Below, one piece after another: positions 46,401-53,019 of a stretch of 64,000 bases of DNA. The translations under genes were made by a program, and so were the position numbers. The notes beneath the pieces were generated by a model. It was not told where the DNA came from, ran no database searches, and worked only from the letters and a program-made list of their open reading frames with translations. This DNA is from Chryseobacterium scophthalmum (GTDB lineage: Bacteria > Bacteroidota > Bacteroidia > Flavobacteriales > Weeksellaceae): assembly GCF_900143185.1 (NCBI RefSeq), contig NZ_FSRQ01000002.1, forward strand, positions 434,001 through 498,000, written 5' to 3'. How positions within the stretch are numbered: the stretch's first letter is position 1; each line of letters opens with the position of its first letter.

Positions 46401-46471
46401 GCCAACTTACCGTTTAAGGCAGGGTCTTTAAGTTCGTGAATACTTCTAAATTGTATTTTGTTTGAAGCCAT
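43409..46471 (-). CDS. actB: Alternative complex III subunit ActB (molybdopterin-family fold with Fe-S domain)
   Basis: 1020 residues. Near residues 48-68 is a twin-arginine-like signal set back from the N-terminus (SRRDFLKLLGFSTAAVTLAAC), the variant Tat signal of these proteins. The large central part has the molybdopterin oxidoreductase fold, which in this family lacks the metal cofactor. The C-terminal part has ferredoxin-type Cys groups: NSCTGCGACIIACQAEN, CQHCNHAPCETVCPV, CIGTRYCANNCPYKVRRF, CSMCIQ with CACAAACSTGAM. It carries electrons from quinol to ActA. 24 bases after actA. Confidence 0.95.
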   Translation of the reverse strand: MASNKIQFRSIHELKDPALNGKLALKEFQEEIPVEDFLESAEKTDGTSRRDFLKLLGFSTAAVTLAACEAPVIKTIPYVVKPHEIIPGVPNYYASTYFDGFDFASVLVKTREGRPIKIDPNPAAGDLGKTNARAQASVLSLYDNDKVKQPKLDGKDETFDKVDDFVLKGLNEAQSAGKKIVLLSQSFASPTFKKLFAEFKAKYPTAELVTYDAFPHSAALDAAQEVFGQRALPVYDLKGSELVVAFQADFLGDYNAASLETSYAAARVPGPNMLRHIQVESNMSLTGANSDSRYRVKPSDVNKALVEVYNAIVTGSAPTSKVATEIVKELQAKGSKAVVLADGSKAAQVLAHLINQKLGSVAFTGKANFLKEFDKARYQEFLGWVNAGQVGVLITNNVDPIYSNNKGQDFKKSLAKVPYVIAVTDKKNEMYKAAKAVIPVANWLESWGDMEPQTGVYTLMQPTIQKIYKSRQIEESLLVWKNGKNSAANNYYDYLKANAASLLGATSFNKALYNGVVSSNNATMLSYAGGNGAQAVAELGNFKASDLELVLYTKTSIGDGTQANNPWLQELPDPITRMSWDNYLTISTKDAERLGIENSLNARMQLDGSLVNLTVNGVKIENVPVFIQPGQADGSVGLALGYGKKDSGTTADTGVNAYPLFDGSNLVISNVSIEKTGEEHEFAGVQLQNTLMGRYEIAKEVPLAEFINVPFDDEHKGWNKPLEYHTISGALPAGKIDLWDAFDDTDGPHFNLSVDLNSCTGCGACIIACQAENNVPVVGKEEIRMSRDMFWLRIDRYYSSEQKVTVYDGLKQGMAVPELYGSSVLGIEGALENPAENPDVIFQPVMCQHCNHAPCETVCPVAATSHSKQGQNHMAYNRCIGTRYCANNCPYKVRRFNWFTYNLNDKFDFNMNNDLGRMVLNPDVVVRTRGVMEKCSMCIQETQATILTAKRENRKVTDDEFKNSCACAAACSTGAMQFGDMNDKESSVRKLYSSNRRYHLLEEIGTKPNVFYHAKVRNRV

Positions 46472-46495
46472 TTTATACTTCTAATTTTTTAGTTA

Positions 46496-47854
46496 TTAAT
46501 AATGACATTTACCACACTCAAGACCTCCAATTGCATCTACAGTGATTTTACCACCATCTTTCGGGTATTGCTTTTTAAGCTTTTCGTGTAGATTTTTGAA
46601 GTATTCTTTATTATAACCGTTGTTCATATCAATTTCGGTTGTTCTGTGACATTCGATACACCATCCCATAGTGAAATCGTTCGCCATTTGTACAACGTTC
46701 ATTGTATCGATTTTTCCGTGACAAGCTTTACAAACTACGTCGATTTTATTGTCTGGATTTTTCTTGTTGAATGAATTGATAATCGCCTGCTCACCTGCTA
46801 CTACGTGTTGAGAGTGGTTGAAGTAAACGAAATCTGGCATGTTGTGGATTCTTGTCCATTCTACAGGAGTAGTTTTACCGGTGTACTGTTGTTTCTCAGC
46901 ATCCCAACCTGTTGCAGCATATATCTTCTGGATTTCTCCGTCGTAGAATGCTTTATCTTTTCCTGGCTCAAGGTATTTACCGTTGTATTCAGAAATAGAT
47001 CTGTGACAGTTCATACAAACATTCATAGAAGGAATTTCAGATACCTTACCGTATTTAGCACTTGAGTGACACAGTTGACAGTCAATTTTGTTTTCTCCAG
47101 CGTGAATTTTGTGAGAGAAGTAGATAGGTTGTTCAGGCTTATACCCTTTGTAAACACCGATCCACATGATCCAGTTCCAGATACCGTAAGTTGCTAAAAT
47201 AGCTAGTACAGCCAATAGACCTTTACCGATAAAGTGGTACTTTTCGTAGATTTCACTGAAAGATTTTACTCTGGTTTCATTAAGCCCAGTAAGTTCTTCA
47301 GATTGACCTAATTTTACCAATTGTCTTAGTTTGATTAAGATCCAAACTAATAAACCAGCGATTGCAATAAGTGAAATGATTACAATGCTTGAAGTTGTGT
47401 TGTTTGCTGGTGCAGCATTTGCTGTATCAGCTGCTGTTCCTGCAACAGGAGCCGGATCTGGTTCCGGAGCAGGAGGATTAGTTGTATAAGCTAAAATGTC
47501 ATCAATGTCCTTATCTGAAAGATTCGGAAATTGCTGCATAACAGTCTTGTTGTTTTTTTCAAAAACTTCATTAGCATACTTGTCGCCTGAAGCTCTCAAA
47601 GCTACATTGTCTTTAATCCACTTATGAAGCCAATCTGTGTCAAGTCCTTGCTCAGTTTTCAGTCTTTCTACCACACCTTTCAGCGCCGGTCCTACAACTT
47701 GTTTGTCTAAAGCGTGACATGCCGTACAGTTTGCCTTAAAAAGTTTCTCGCCATTTTTAGGATCGCCGTCTTGCCCGTAAATTGAAGCACTTGTTGATAG
47801 CAATAAACCTATCGCAATCAGCCCTTTTTTATAATGCTTTCTCCAACTAATCAT
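46496..47854 (-). CDS. actA: Alternative complex III subunit ActA (six-haem cytochrome c)
   Basis: 452 residues, first gene of the operon. A signal-like segment (GLIAIGLLLSTSASIYGQ) is followed by a monohaem cytochrome domain with C43TACH, a Pro/Ala/Asp linker and a membrane helix (IVIISLIAIAGLLVWILI). A second membrane segment (GLLAVLAILATYGIWNWI) then leads to a multihaem part with CQLCH, CMNCH, CKACH, CIECH and CGKCH. That makes six CxxCH sites. Rhodothermus ActA has five haems, so this is the fused form with an extra N-terminal cytochrome domain. Confidence 0.94.
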   Translation of the reverse strand: MISWRKHYKKGLIAIGLLLSTSASIYGQDGDPKNGEKLFKANCTACHALDKQVVGPALKGVVERLKTEQGLDTDWLHKWIKDNVALRASGDKYANEVFEKNNKTVMQQFPNLSDKDIDDILAYTTNPPAPEPDPAPVAGTAADTANAAPANNTTSSIVIISLIAIAGLLVWILIKLRQLVKLGQSEELTGLNETRVKSFSEIYEKYHFIGKGLLAVLAILATYGIWNWIMWIGVYKGYKPEQPIYFSHKIHAGENKIDCQLCHSSAKYGKVSEIPSMNVCMNCHRSISEYNGKYLEPGKDKAFYDGEIQKIYAATGWDAEKQQYTGKTTPVEWTRIHNMPDFVYFNHSQHVVAGEQAIINSFNKKNPDNKIDVVCKACHGKIDTMNVVQMANDFTMGWCIECHRTTEIDMNNGYNKEYFKNLHEKLKKQYPKDGGKITVDAIGGLECGKCHY

Positions 47855-47900
47855 TTAAATTGTCTTATGTTAGTAAATATTGAATGTATAATCAATCCCG

Positions 47901-47908
47901 CAAAAATA
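47901..47908 (-). promoter_or_regulatory. -7 element of the act operon
   Basis: TATTTTTG on the minus strand, a full TAnnTTTG match, leaving a leader of about 40 bases to the actA ATG. Confidence 0.45.
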
Positions 47909-47992
47909 ATATTTTTAAGAAGAATTTAACGGCTTTAACAAAAGGTAAAATGTCATATAGCTTTAATTTGTAACTATTCTAAATAACTGTGT

Positions 47993-48023
47993 TTGCTGTA
48001 TTTTTTAAATTATTATAACTTTG
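47993..48023 (+). promoter_or_regulatory. Promoter of the SPOR-domain gene
   Basis: TTG at 47993-47995, 20-base spacer, TAACTTTG at 48016-48023, full consensus, 15 bases before the ATG. Confidence 0.7.
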
Positions 48024-48038
48024 CGGAAATAAGTTTAA

Positions 48039-48575
48039 ATGAAAAATTTCATCAAAATATTTTCGCTACTCTCTTTAATGAGTTTTTATACTCTTGAAGC
48101 ACAGCAGGTTGTAAAGAAAGATACACTGTCTGGAACCGAGCTGACTATCACTATGGATTCTCGTGTAAGTGAAGCTTTATCGGCGATTGAAGATCGCTGT
48201 GCAAAGACTACGGCAACAAGAGTTTCTTCAGGTATTGACGATGATGCTCCTGCAAAACCAACGAAAATATTTGTTCCTAGCAGAGAATTGACCAATGCTG
48301 AAATCTGTAGAAAAAATCCTAGAATATTAGGCTTCAAAATTCAGATTACAACGGTGAAAAGTAATGACGAAGCGAATGAAATTAAAGCTTATTTCAGAAA
48401 AAGATTTCCAAATTTAAAGGTTGAAACCGATGCTTCTTTAAGACCAAACTACAAAATTTTGGCAGGAAGTTATTTCACAAAACAAAGCGCAGCAAGCGAT
48501 TTGGCTAGAATAAAAGAGTATTTTAAATCCGCAACACCAATTCAGTACAGAGTTTTCTGTGCAGAAGCAAAATAA
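48039..48575 (+). CDS. SPOR domain-containing exported protein
   Basis: 178 residues with a signal peptide (MKNFIKIFSLLSLMSFYTLEAQ). A short Ser/Thr/Asp-rich spacer with two Cys leads to a C-terminal SPOR domain (about 98-176): LGFKIQITTVKSNDEANEIKAYFRKRFP, then NYKILAGSYFTKQSAASDLARIKEYF. SPOR domains bind denuded glycan strands at septal peptidoglycan, so a cell-wall or division role is inferred. Single gene with its own promoter and terminator. Confidence 0.87.
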   Translation: MKNFIKIFSLLSLMSFYTLEAQQVVKKDTLSGTELTITMDSRVSEALSAIEDRCAKTTATRVSSGIDDDAPAKPTKIFVPSRELTNAEICRKNPRILGFKIQITTVKSNDEANEIKAYFRKRFPNLKVETDASLRPNYKILAGSYFTKQSAASDLARIKEYFKSATPIQYRVFCAEAK

Positions 48576-48596
48576 AGATTTAACTAAATAAAAATT

Positions 48597-48630
48597 AAAA
48601 GGCTGAGAATATTTTTCTCAGCCTTTTTTT
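48597..48630. terminator. Bidirectional terminator
   Basis: aaaaggctgaga / tctcagcctttt stem (48597-48608 with 48616-48627) with T and A runs on both sides, between convergent genes. Confidence 0.85.
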
Positions 48631-49921
48631 ATCTGTAAAATTGATTGACAAAATCATAAAATTCCCACATTCTCATGTAATTGTTAAGGAGTAAATACAC
48701 TAACATTATTCCAATGATTGATGTAAAGGCAGACATCATTTTTGGTGATTCTCTGTAAGAAAAAAAGAGCCACCCCAACATAATAGGAAAAACAAAAACA
48801 AAATGTCCTCCGTAAATGTAAGAAGTATGAAGTCCGAATCTGAAAACACAATGAATTAAAATGTCAACCAATAAAGAAAGCATGATGATTTGCACCAATT
48901 TATTCTTGAAATTTCTAAAATAACTCCATAAAACAAGTCCTAAAAGTAATCCGATGAACAAATAGGGGATAACTGAAGTGTAAACATCCATGAAAAGTGC
49001 TTTATAGTAAAAACCTTTCATATTATGTTTTTCACGAATAAAAAAGCTTGGAAAAAGGATACTTCCACCAAAGAAATAGGAGTAAATCATATCCCAGATC
49101 GGAGTAGATTTTACATTAGAAAATTTCTCGTACTGCTCTCCGGATTTAGACAGTATATTTTTGTATTTAAAATCGATTCGGTAAAGATAAAGCAAGATAA
49201 AAGTTGCGCAGGTAAGTGCTACTCTTAAAGCGGCATTCCCGAATTTTTTCCAGCTTTTAAAAATACCTTTTTCAAATGCAATCGGAATGAAAACTTTTAC
49301 AATATTTGTCACGGTTAATCCTCCAATCATAACTCCTGCCAAAACCAAAGCTGAACCGGCAATTTTTTGATCTTTTTTAAATTTTATTGCCGTGTAATAA
49401 TTGAATAACACCAATAAAAATAGTGTGTAAGTATAGGTTTCCGGAGTAAATGATAATAAAATGTTAGTTGAAAAAACACTGAAAAAAGCAACAATCAATA
49501 GGTTTAGTCCTATGGGAAGATAGGTGATGTTTTTTAAATATTTATAGATCTGAATCAGGCTTAAACTGATGGTAATATTACTCAGCCAAGCTAATGTTAA
49601 TCTGAAATTACTTCCTGTTTTTCCATCAGAAATATAAAAAGCAAGCTCCCGAATCCAATTGAAAAAATAATAAGATAAAGGATGTCTTTCGAAGCTTCCG
49701 CCGCTCATTACGATGGCTTTATTATCGAAACTGAAATATCCGTCCCAAGGAATTCTTGAGTCAAAAATAATGCGGTAATGTTGTGCTAAATAGGTTCCGA
49801 ATATGCCGTAAACAACAATAAAGAATACGAATAATCCTAATTCTACATACGAAGAAGGGAAAACGATTTTGAAAAAGTTTAAAAATTTTGATTTGAATGA
49901 CACTAACTGTAGTTTTTGCAA
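48629..49921 (-). CDS. Polytopic membrane protein, DUF6080-like
   Basis: 430 residues with roughly ten membrane helices. The first periplasmic loop has DSRIPWDGYFSFDNKAIVMSGG followed by ERHPLSYYFFNWIREL, which resembles the catalytic loop layout of GT-C glycosyltransferases (acidic residue after helix 1). I recall this sequence type as DUF6080, from memory only. A lipid-linked sugar transferase is a reasonable but unproven guess. Single gene, downstream of the T9SS propeller gene and separated from it by a terminator. Confidence 0.6.
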   Translation of the reverse strand: MQKLQLVSFKSKFLNFFKIVFPSSYVELGLFVFFIVVYGIFGTYLAQHYRIIFDSRIPWDGYFSFDNKAIVMSGGSFERHPLSYYFFNWIRELAFYISDGKTGSNFRLTLAWLSNITISLSLIQIYKYLKNITYLPIGLNLLIVAFFSVFSTNILLSFTPETYTYTLFLLVLFNYYTAIKFKKDQKIAGSALVLAGVMIGGLTVTNIVKVFIPIAFEKGIFKSWKKFGNAALRVALTCATFILLYLYRIDFKYKNILSKSGEQYEKFSNVKSTPIWDMIYSYFFGGSILFPSFFIREKHNMKGFYYKALFMDVYTSVIPYLFIGLLLGLVLWSYFRNFKNKLVQIIMLSLLVDILIHCVFRFGLHTSYIYGGHFVFVFPIMLGWLFFSYRESPKMMSAFTSIIGIMLVYLLLNNYMRMWEFYDFVNQFYR

Positions 49922-49924
49922 AAG

Positions 49925-49959
49925 TAAAATAAAAAACTCACCTGAAAAGGTGAGTTTTT
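49925..49959 (-). terminator. Terminator of the T9SS propeller gene
   Basis: 12-bp perfect stem aaaaactcacct / aggtgagttttt (49932-49943 with 49948-49959) with a GAAA/TTTC loop, then TATTTTAC on the minus strand. Confidence 0.85.
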
Positions 49960-49980
49960 GTAATATTGAAAATATCTTAA

Positions 49981-51333
49981 TTAATCTTTAATGATTTTTT
50001 CTGTTTTGCTGCTTCCGTCAGAAAACTCTACTTTAACTAAGTAAGTCCCTTTAGTAAATGCACTAAGGTTTACTGTTTCAGAACTTCCTACTGTAAGAAC
50101 TTTTCCTGATAAATCTAAAACAGTTGTTGATTTTATTTTCTTATCAGTTTTGATGTTTACTTCTCCTTTTGTAGGATTAGGATACATTGATAAATTATTA
50201 ATTCCTTTATTAATATCTAAAACACCTAAATTTTGAGATGATTTAAACATTCCTCCAACTGTGGCTGAAGTGTTAAATCCACCAGAGTAACAAGTATTAG
50301 CATCAGAACATCTAACACCTAAATGTTGTACAGCGGTATCAAGAGCTGTCCAAGTTGAACCATTATCTAGACTTTTCCAAGATCCTCCTGTTGTTTGGCT
50401 TGAACTTGTTGCTACTAAAATATTAGTTCCTGGAACATAAGTTATGTCGGTGATATTATTTGCTGCTGTAATTCCGGTAAAGGTTACTGTAGACCAAGTA
50501 CTTCCTCCATCTGTCGTTCTATAAATTGCTAAAGCTGTAGGATTACCTGCTGTATTGTAATTTTTTTTAATTACAATACCCCGGTTTGCATCGCTCCAAG
50601 CCATGTCTCCACTTACAGTAGCAGATCCAAAATCTGTAAGACCATATGTAGAGCCAGTAAAAGCAATTGTCCAATTTAAACCTTTGTCAATTGATTTATA
50701 AATTCTTCCTTTATTTGTGTAAAAGAAAATATTATTACCAACAGCATAATATCCGGCATTGTAACCATATTCTCCAGAGTTAGGATTTGGTACGTTTGCA
50801 GCTATTACTCTTGTCCAAGACGAACCTCCATTAGAAGTTGTATAAAGTTCAAATTCGCCATTTTCAGGATCTCCACCAACAATTACATTATTAGCATCAA
50901 AGGCATGCACAAAATTTAAGTATGATTCATTAGCCGTCGAAAAAGTTTGTTGAGCGGTCCATGTGGTACCACCATTTACTGTTTTATAGACTGCGCCTAA
51001 TCCATCGGTTGAGGCAGATAATAATGCTCCTACCCAAGCTGTAGTACCGCTAACACCTGAAATGTTTGTGATTGTTAAAGCCGGATTTCCAACATTTATT
51101 AATCCTGAAGTCCAAGTAGTACCACCGTTAGATGTTTTTGTAAACTCTTGGATATTATTTGTAGATGTTACTCCGTCATAAGCAAATGCCCAAGCTGTAT
51201 TGGCGTCAAATACTTCTATTCCCGAAATACCTCGTGATGCTGCTGTAAAACCAGTGTTTTGCGTAGACCAAAATTGAGAAAATGCTGATGAGCTAATTGC
51301 TAACGCAATAGCTGAAAGTAGAATTTTTTTCAT
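49981..51333 (-). CDS. T9SS-secreted beta-propeller protein (Asp-box repeats)
   Basis: 450 residues. Signal peptide (MKKILLSAIALAISSSAFSQ), then six Asp-box type repeats of the form S/T-x-D/N-G-G-x-x-W (SNGGTTWTSG, VNGGTTWTAQ, SNGGSSWTRV, DKGLNWTIAF, DGGSTWSTV, DNGSTWTAL), which fold as blades of a propeller as in BNR and photosystem assembly factor YCF48-like proteins. The last 75 residues (NLSMYPNPTKGEVNI.., GTYLVKVEFSDGSSKTEKIIKD) are a type A T9SS sorting domain. It is thus secreted or surface-bound; the ligand is unknown. Confidence 0.88.
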   Translation of the reverse strand: MKKILLSAIALAISSSAFSQFWSTQNTGFTAASRGISGIEVFDANTAWAFAYDGVTSTNNIQEFTKTSNGGTTWTSGLINVGNPALTITNISGVSGTTAWVGALLSASTDGLGAVYKTVNGGTTWTAQQTFSTANESYLNFVHAFDANNVIVGGDPENGEFELYTTSNGGSSWTRVIAANVPNPNSGEYGYNAGYYAVGNNIFFYTNKGRIYKSIDKGLNWTIAFTGSTYGLTDFGSATVSGDMAWSDANRGIVIKKNYNTAGNPTALAIYRTTDGGSTWSTVTFTGITAANNITDITYVPGTNILVATSSSQTTGGSWKSLDNGSTWTALDTAVQHLGVRCSDANTCYSGGFNTSATVGGMFKSSQNLGVLDINKGINNLSMYPNPTKGEVNIKTDKKIKSTTVLDLSGKVLTVGSSETVNLSAFTKGTYLVKVEFSDGSSKTEKIIKD

Positions 51334-51349
51334 GGAAATTATTTTTTTT

Positions 51350-51357
51350 CAAAATTA
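51350..51357 (-). promoter_or_regulatory. -7 element of the T9SS propeller gene
   Basis: TAATTTTG on the minus strand, a full TAnnTTTG match, 16 bases before the ATG. Confidence 0.4.
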
Positions 51358-51400
51358 ATAAAAATAATTACATATAAATGTAAATATTTTTATTAATTAT

Positions 51401-52942
51401 TTAAGAACTACAAGAAAGCATTGAACATCCTGGAATATCATCATAATCAGAAGGTCTTTTTACCGAAAATTCAGGAAAAATTTCTTCGTATGGATTTTCT
51501 AAAGCTTTTGTCAGTTTTTGTAATATTTCGGTTTTGCCATTGTTGATTTCTTCAATACATTCAAAAAGAAGATAGTTTCTTAGAAGAAATTTCGGATTAG
51601 TTTTTTTCATTAAATCTAAAGACTCTTCTTTTGAAATAGTATTAGTTTTTAGTCGGAGGGAATAATTTTGAATGAAATCTTCAATCTTTTTTATTTTAGC
51701 ATCATCTATAAAACCGTAAGATATTTTCTGAAATTCTGTTTTGATGTCGGAAATGCTTTCAAGCTTTTCTAAAAGATTAAAAAATAGAGTATAATCGAAT
51801 TGAAGTTCCTGCATCAAACCTTGCCAGTTGATGAAAAACTCTTCATCTTCTTTTTTGAATTCATCAAAGCCAAATTTTCGGCAGAGCATTTTATCATGAG
51901 CTTCCCAAAAATAATTTCCGTAAGAATTTAATGTTTCTTCTAAAAATTTTTCATCTTTTATCAATGGGAAAAGTGCATTGGCAAGTTGCCAAAGATTCCA
52001 TTGTGAAATTTGTCCCTGTTTTCCAAAAGCATATCTTCTTCCGGGTAAATCAGTCGTGTTGGGTGTGAAATTTAAATCATATTCATCCATCATCGAATAA
52101 GGTCCATAATCGATTGTTAAACCTAAAATCGACATGTTGTCTGTGTTCATCACACCGTGTACAAAACCAACTCTAAACCAGTCGACCATTAAATCTGCTG
52201 TTTTGGTGCAGATTTCACTGAAAAAGTCTTTGTATTTCTGTTCGCCTTGAGAATTTATACTTTTAAAATAATTTTTAATCGTAAAATCTGTCAGTTCGGT
52301 AAGTGTTTTTATTTCTTTCTGAGCAGATATCAATTCAAAATGACCAAAACGAAGGAAGCTTTCGGCAGTTCTTACAACGACTGCGCCTTTTTCTTTCTGA
52401 GGGTTTCCGCTGTACATCATGTCGCGTACAACCTCTTCACCTGTAAAGCATAAACTTAAAGCTCGGGTCGTAGGAATTCCCAAATGATGCATTGCTTCGC
52501 TCATTAGATATTCGCGAACGGAGGATCTCAAAACGGCTCTTCCATCGGCATGACGAGAATAAGGTGTCGCTCCGGCTCCTTTCCATTGAATTTCGTTTTT
52601 TTCTCCTGCTTCATTGGTGATTTCACCTGCAAGAATTGCACGGCCATCTCCTAACTGACCTGCCCAGTTCCCAAACTGATGACCTGCGTAAGCTGTCGCA
52701 TAAGTTTTTATATTTTCAGGTAAATGGGTTGCTGCTAAAAAATTAAGGTCGTCTTTATTAAATTCTCCCAAACCTATTTCTTCTGAAAGTTTTTCATTAA
52801 AAATAATTAATTCAGGATTTTCAAAACCGACTGGTTCTACGGTTGAAAAAAGAACTTTAGGTGTGTTTCTCTGAATCGTGTTTCCTGAAAAATCTCCAGG
52901 GAAAATCTTTGTAAATGGCTGGGTAATCTTGTCGATATTCAT
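51401..52942 (-). CDS. selO: Protein adenylyltransferase SelO
   Basis: 513 residues. SelO is a pseudokinase-fold enzyme that transfers AMP from ATP to Ser, Thr or Tyr of target proteins and takes part in redox stress responses. Family blocks are AYAGHQFGNWAGQLGDGRA, QWKGAGATPYSRHADGRAVL, REYLMSEAMHHLGIPTTRAL and FVHGVMNTDNMSILG. It ends in GCSMLSCSS: where vertebrate SelO has a C-terminal selenocysteine motif, this one has plain cysteines (Cys506, Cys511). Single gene downstream of the penicillin-binding protein gene, separated by a terminator. Confidence 0.94.
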   Translation of the reverse strand: MNIDKITQPFTKIFPGDFSGNTIQRNTPKVLFSTVEPVGFENPELIIFNEKLSEEIGLGEFNKDDLNFLAATHLPENIKTYATAYAGHQFGNWAGQLGDGRAILAGEITNEAGEKNEIQWKGAGATPYSRHADGRAVLRSSVREYLMSEAMHHLGIPTTRALSLCFTGEEVVRDMMYSGNPQKEKGAVVVRTAESFLRFGHFELISAQKEIKTLTELTDFTIKNYFKSINSQGEQKYKDFFSEICTKTADLMVDWFRVGFVHGVMNTDNMSILGLTIDYGPYSMMDEYDLNFTPNTTDLPGRRYAFGKQGQISQWNLWQLANALFPLIKDEKFLEETLNSYGNYFWEAHDKMLCRKFGFDEFKKEDEEFFINWQGLMQELQFDYTLFFNLLEKLESISDIKTEFQKISYGFIDDAKIKKIEDFIQNYSLRLKTNTISKEESLDLMKKTNPKFLLRNYLLFECIEEINNGKTEILQKLTKALENPYEEIFPEFSVKRPSDYDDIPGCSMLSCSS

Positions 52943-52946
52943 AGTT

Positions 52947-52954
52947 CAAAGATA
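52947..52954 (-). promoter_or_regulatory. Possible -7 element of selO
   Basis: TATCTTTG on the minus strand matches the consensus but ends only 4 bases before the ATG, so the transcript would be leaderless if it is used. Confidence 0.3.
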
Positions 52955-52965
52955 TTAAAAGTAAG

Positions 52966-53000
52966 AAATAAAAAAGACCTTCCAATAATTGAAAGGTCTT
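52966..53000 (-). terminator. Terminator of the ricT-gldH-pbp operon
   Basis: 12-pair stem aagaccttccaa / ttgaaaggtctt (52974-52985 with 52989-53000), T run on the minus strand, 20 bases past the penicillin-binding protein stop. Confidence 0.8.
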
Positions 53001-53019
53001 ATAATGATTATAAAGAAAT

